From the NCBI RefSeq assembly GCF_000010645.1, contig NC_011565.1, positions 882,001 through 946,000 on the forward strand: DNA of 64,000 bases, read 5' to 3'. A program made the translations under genes and the position numbers. This document shows positions 62,601-64,000 of the stretch, piece by piece. Positions within the stretch are counted from its first letter, which is position 1, and each line of letters opens with the position of its first letter. This DNA is from Candidatus Azobacteroides pseudotrichonymphae genomovar. CFP2 (GTDB lineage: Bacteria > Bacteroidota > Bacteroidia > Bacteroidales > Azobacteroidaceae). A model generated the notes under the pieces. That model worked only from the letters and a program-made list of their open reading frames with translations, ran no database searches and was not told where the DNA came from.

Positions 62601-63179
62601 CTAATTTTTGATGAGTTTTATAAACTCTTCTCTTGTCTTTGCTTGATTGAAAACTCCTGTAAAATCGGAAGTAGTTGTAATTGAATTTTGTTTTTCCACT
62701 CCACGCATTTGTATACACATATGTTGGGCCTCAATTACCACCATTACACCTAAAGGATTAAGAATTTCCTGAATACAGCTTTTAATCTGCGTAGTCATTC
62801 GCTCTTGAATTTGCAATCGTCTAGCATAGACATCTACTACACGTGGAATTTTACTTAAACCACTTACCACATTATTAGGGATATAAGCCACATGAGCCTT
62901 CCCAAAAAAAGGAAGCAAATGATGCTCACATAACGAAAAAAAATCAATATTTCTAACAATGACCATTTGCCTATAATCTTCAACAAAAATAGCTGAAGAA
63001 AGTATTTCTTCAGCACTTTGAGCATATCCTTTAGTTAAATACATTATTGATTCAACTACTCGTTTTGGAGTATTCAATAGTCCTTGACGTTTAGGGTCTT
63101 CCCCTAATAATTTTAATATCTGAGTATAGTGAAAAGCTAATTTCTCTTCCTTTCTCAATTCTTCAGCAGTCCGTTTCAT
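62601..63179 (-). CDS. folE: GTP cyclohydrolase I
   Basis: 192 residues, the first enzyme of folate synthesis. [20 protein letters not shown]; the zinc and catalytic block [22 protein letters not shown] (Cys, His); [21 protein letters not shown]; and [26 protein letters not shown], which carries the second zinc Cys. All ligands are present. The order SPOR gene-folE is that of Bacteroides. A spacer of about 500 bases separates it from the SPOR gene upstream. Confidence 0.96.
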   Translation of the reverse strand: MKRTAEELRKEEKLAFHYTQILKLLGEDPKRQGLLNTPKRVVESIMYLTKGYAQSAEEILSSAIFVEDYRQMVIVRNIDFFSLCEHHLLPFFGKAHVAYIPNNVVSGLSKIPRVVDVYARRLQIQERMTTQIKSCIQEILNPLGVMVVIEAQHMCIQMRGVEKQNSITTTSDFTGVFNQAKTREEFIKLIKN

Positions 63180-63686
63180 GTATTATTGAAGTATTACTTT
63201 AATAAAATATTACAATAATATTTTATTAAACTGTATACAAGGATTAAACATTAAACAATATTACAGCCCTTAATTTATCAATACCATCAATTCCTCCTAT
63301 ATCGGAGAGCGCGATTATTGGGTCTTCCATTATATTTGTGTTACTCTTTGCTATTTTAAAAATGCGAATAAGATAAATAGCTTCACTTTTGTCTAGCCTG
63401 ATTTTTCCTGTTACTACTGTAACAGGAAATCTCACCTCTGCCGGTTATAATTACTCAATCGCTGCCATTCAGATGATCGAAAACAATTGTTGAAATCAAA
63501 GTCATAATAGCACAGGACCAATTCGCTTGAAATATCGCCCTAGGTTCAAAATTTTCTCCGAGTACAAATAAAAACAAATGAGTAGTGATTAGTGATTTTT
63601 ATCTTCTACTTGTTCCTATCAATTAAATTAATCCTTTATTAGTTTATATGTAACTTATTATATATAAAAGTTATTACGTATACAGT
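63180..63686. other. 507-bp spacer upstream of folE
   Basis: Holds a 63-codon minus-strand frame (63244-63435) without recognisable family and a strong 11-base hairpin (63404-63429) inside its 5' end. Nothing else is supportable. It should carry the folE promoter. The hairpin and frame may be remains of a gene lost from the SPOR-folE interval. Confidence 0.5.
63404..63429. repeat. Perfect inverted repeat, 11-base arms, loop TACT
   Basis: TTTCCTGTTAC (63404-63414) and GTAACAGGAAA (63419-63429). It is a stable hairpin for this composition, but has no following T run on either strand, so an operator or structured leader is as likely as a terminator. Confidence 0.6.
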
Positions 63687-64000
63687 TTAACTATCATTAA
63701 CAATAATAACACACATTTCTTTCCCAAATTTTGGAAATTCTTTTTGCAATCGTTTCTTAAACGAATCTGCTTTATCTCTATCTGCAAAATTACCTACTAA
63801 TAGTTTCCAGTTCGGAGATTTATAAACTAAATAAGTAGGTAAACTAGGGAAAACATTCTTTATTAATGCCTGTTTAGAAGACGCTTCCACTCGTGCTTTA
63901 CATGGATCATTACTCATAAATACTTGGATACGAAATCTGGAATAGCCACTAGGAGTAGTACCAACTAAATTCATAACAGCTGAATCTGCTCTAATACAAA
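63687..64000 (-). CDS. SPOR-domain protein (5' part beyond window edge)
   Basis: The visible part ends at 63687. An ATG occurs at 63974, but the frame stays open upstream to the window edge (reading CIRADSAV before that Met), so the gene probably starts outside. The visible stretch is a SPOR repeat: FRIQVFMSNDPCKARVEASSK, FPSLPTYLVYKSPNWKLLVGNFADRDKADSFKKRLQKEFP. SPOR domains bind denuded peptidoglycan glycans at division sites. In Bacteroides a SPOR gene sits between tpiA and folE, which agrees with folE next to it here. Confidence 0.85.
   Translation of the reverse strand, partial: CIRADSAVMNLVGTTPSGYSRFRIQVFMSNDPCKARVEASSKQALIKNVFPSLPTYLVYKSPNWKLLVGNFADRDKADSFKKRLQKEFPKFGKEMCVIIVNDS

Overview
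The window is one contiguous stretch of a very AT-rich Bacteroidetes (Bacteroidales-like) chromosome. Evidence: the protein sequences are of Bacteroidetes type (RecN/RlmB, LysS-GpsA-Pgi, SufBCDS, DnaN/DnaQ, the small H1-like basic protein, the NagB-like/PIG-L fusion); genes lack obvious Shine-Dalgarno sequences; and several genes are preceded by the Bacteroidetes -33/-7 promoter (TTTG, 19-21 bases, TAnnTTTG). Strong AT bias, a heavily decayed recN, long spacers without genes, shortened proteins (DnaX, LysS) and replaced catalytic motifs suggest a genome under reduction. Gene content (ammonium import with P-II, hexuronate/KDG catabolism, agmatine to putrescine, basic replication and repair) fits a Bacteroidetes endosymbiont of the 'Candidatus Azobacteroides' type from termite-gut protists. 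That assignment is inference. I saw no rRNA, tRNA, CRISPR array, insertion sequence or prophage.

Layout. 0-6 kb: rlmB, a recN pseudogene, a gene-poor spacer, rmuC, coaBC (all minus) and ridA (plus). 6-10.3 kb: PcrA/UvrD helicase, then amtB and glnK (minus). 10.3-16 kb: surE, a NagB-like/PIG-L fusion, and the agmatine pathway pair aguA-aguB (minus). 16-23.3 kb: folD-uvrA overlapping, hflX (minus), an APC amino-acid permease and ogt. 23.3-31 kb (minus): nrdJ, pgi, gpsA, lysS, recF. 31-35 kb: a large trinucleotide repeat, ligA, dnaX (minus) and an H1-like protein with a textbook promoter. 35-41 kb (minus): thiD-thiC and leuS, with long spacers. 41.7-50.7 kb: sufB, then plsC (minus), aspartokinase and phosphoglucomutase, then sufC-sufD-sufS. 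50.7-57.1 kb: mutL-pssA, a P-type metal ATPase, dnaN-dnaQ. 57.1-60.4 kb (minus): hexuronate transporter, KDPG aldolase, KDG kinase. 60.4-64 kb: a membrane protein, smpB, pyrI, folE and the end of a SPOR-domain gene.

How the genes work together. Uronic acids enter through the MFS transporter, and KDG is phosphorylated and split to pyruvate and glyceraldehyde-3-phosphate; pgi and pgm serve hexose phosphates. AmtB/GlnK import and sense ammonium. SufBCDS builds Fe-S clusters, which ThiC needs. dnaN, dnaQ, dnaX, ligA, recF, uvrA, pcrA, mutL and ogt give a replication/repair set from which recN has been lost.

The most striking signal is the P-type ATPase at 53182-55113. It is full length and uninterrupted, but the invariant phosphorylated Asp of DKTGT is Asn and three other signature motifs are altered. 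This is either a pseudo-pump or a gene caught early in decay. Other items worth a look are 13 TAC plus 8 TTC repeats upstream of ligA, the split suf operon, an internally shortened DnaX, a missing motif Arg in PssA, and four genes that lack any ATG at the expected start.
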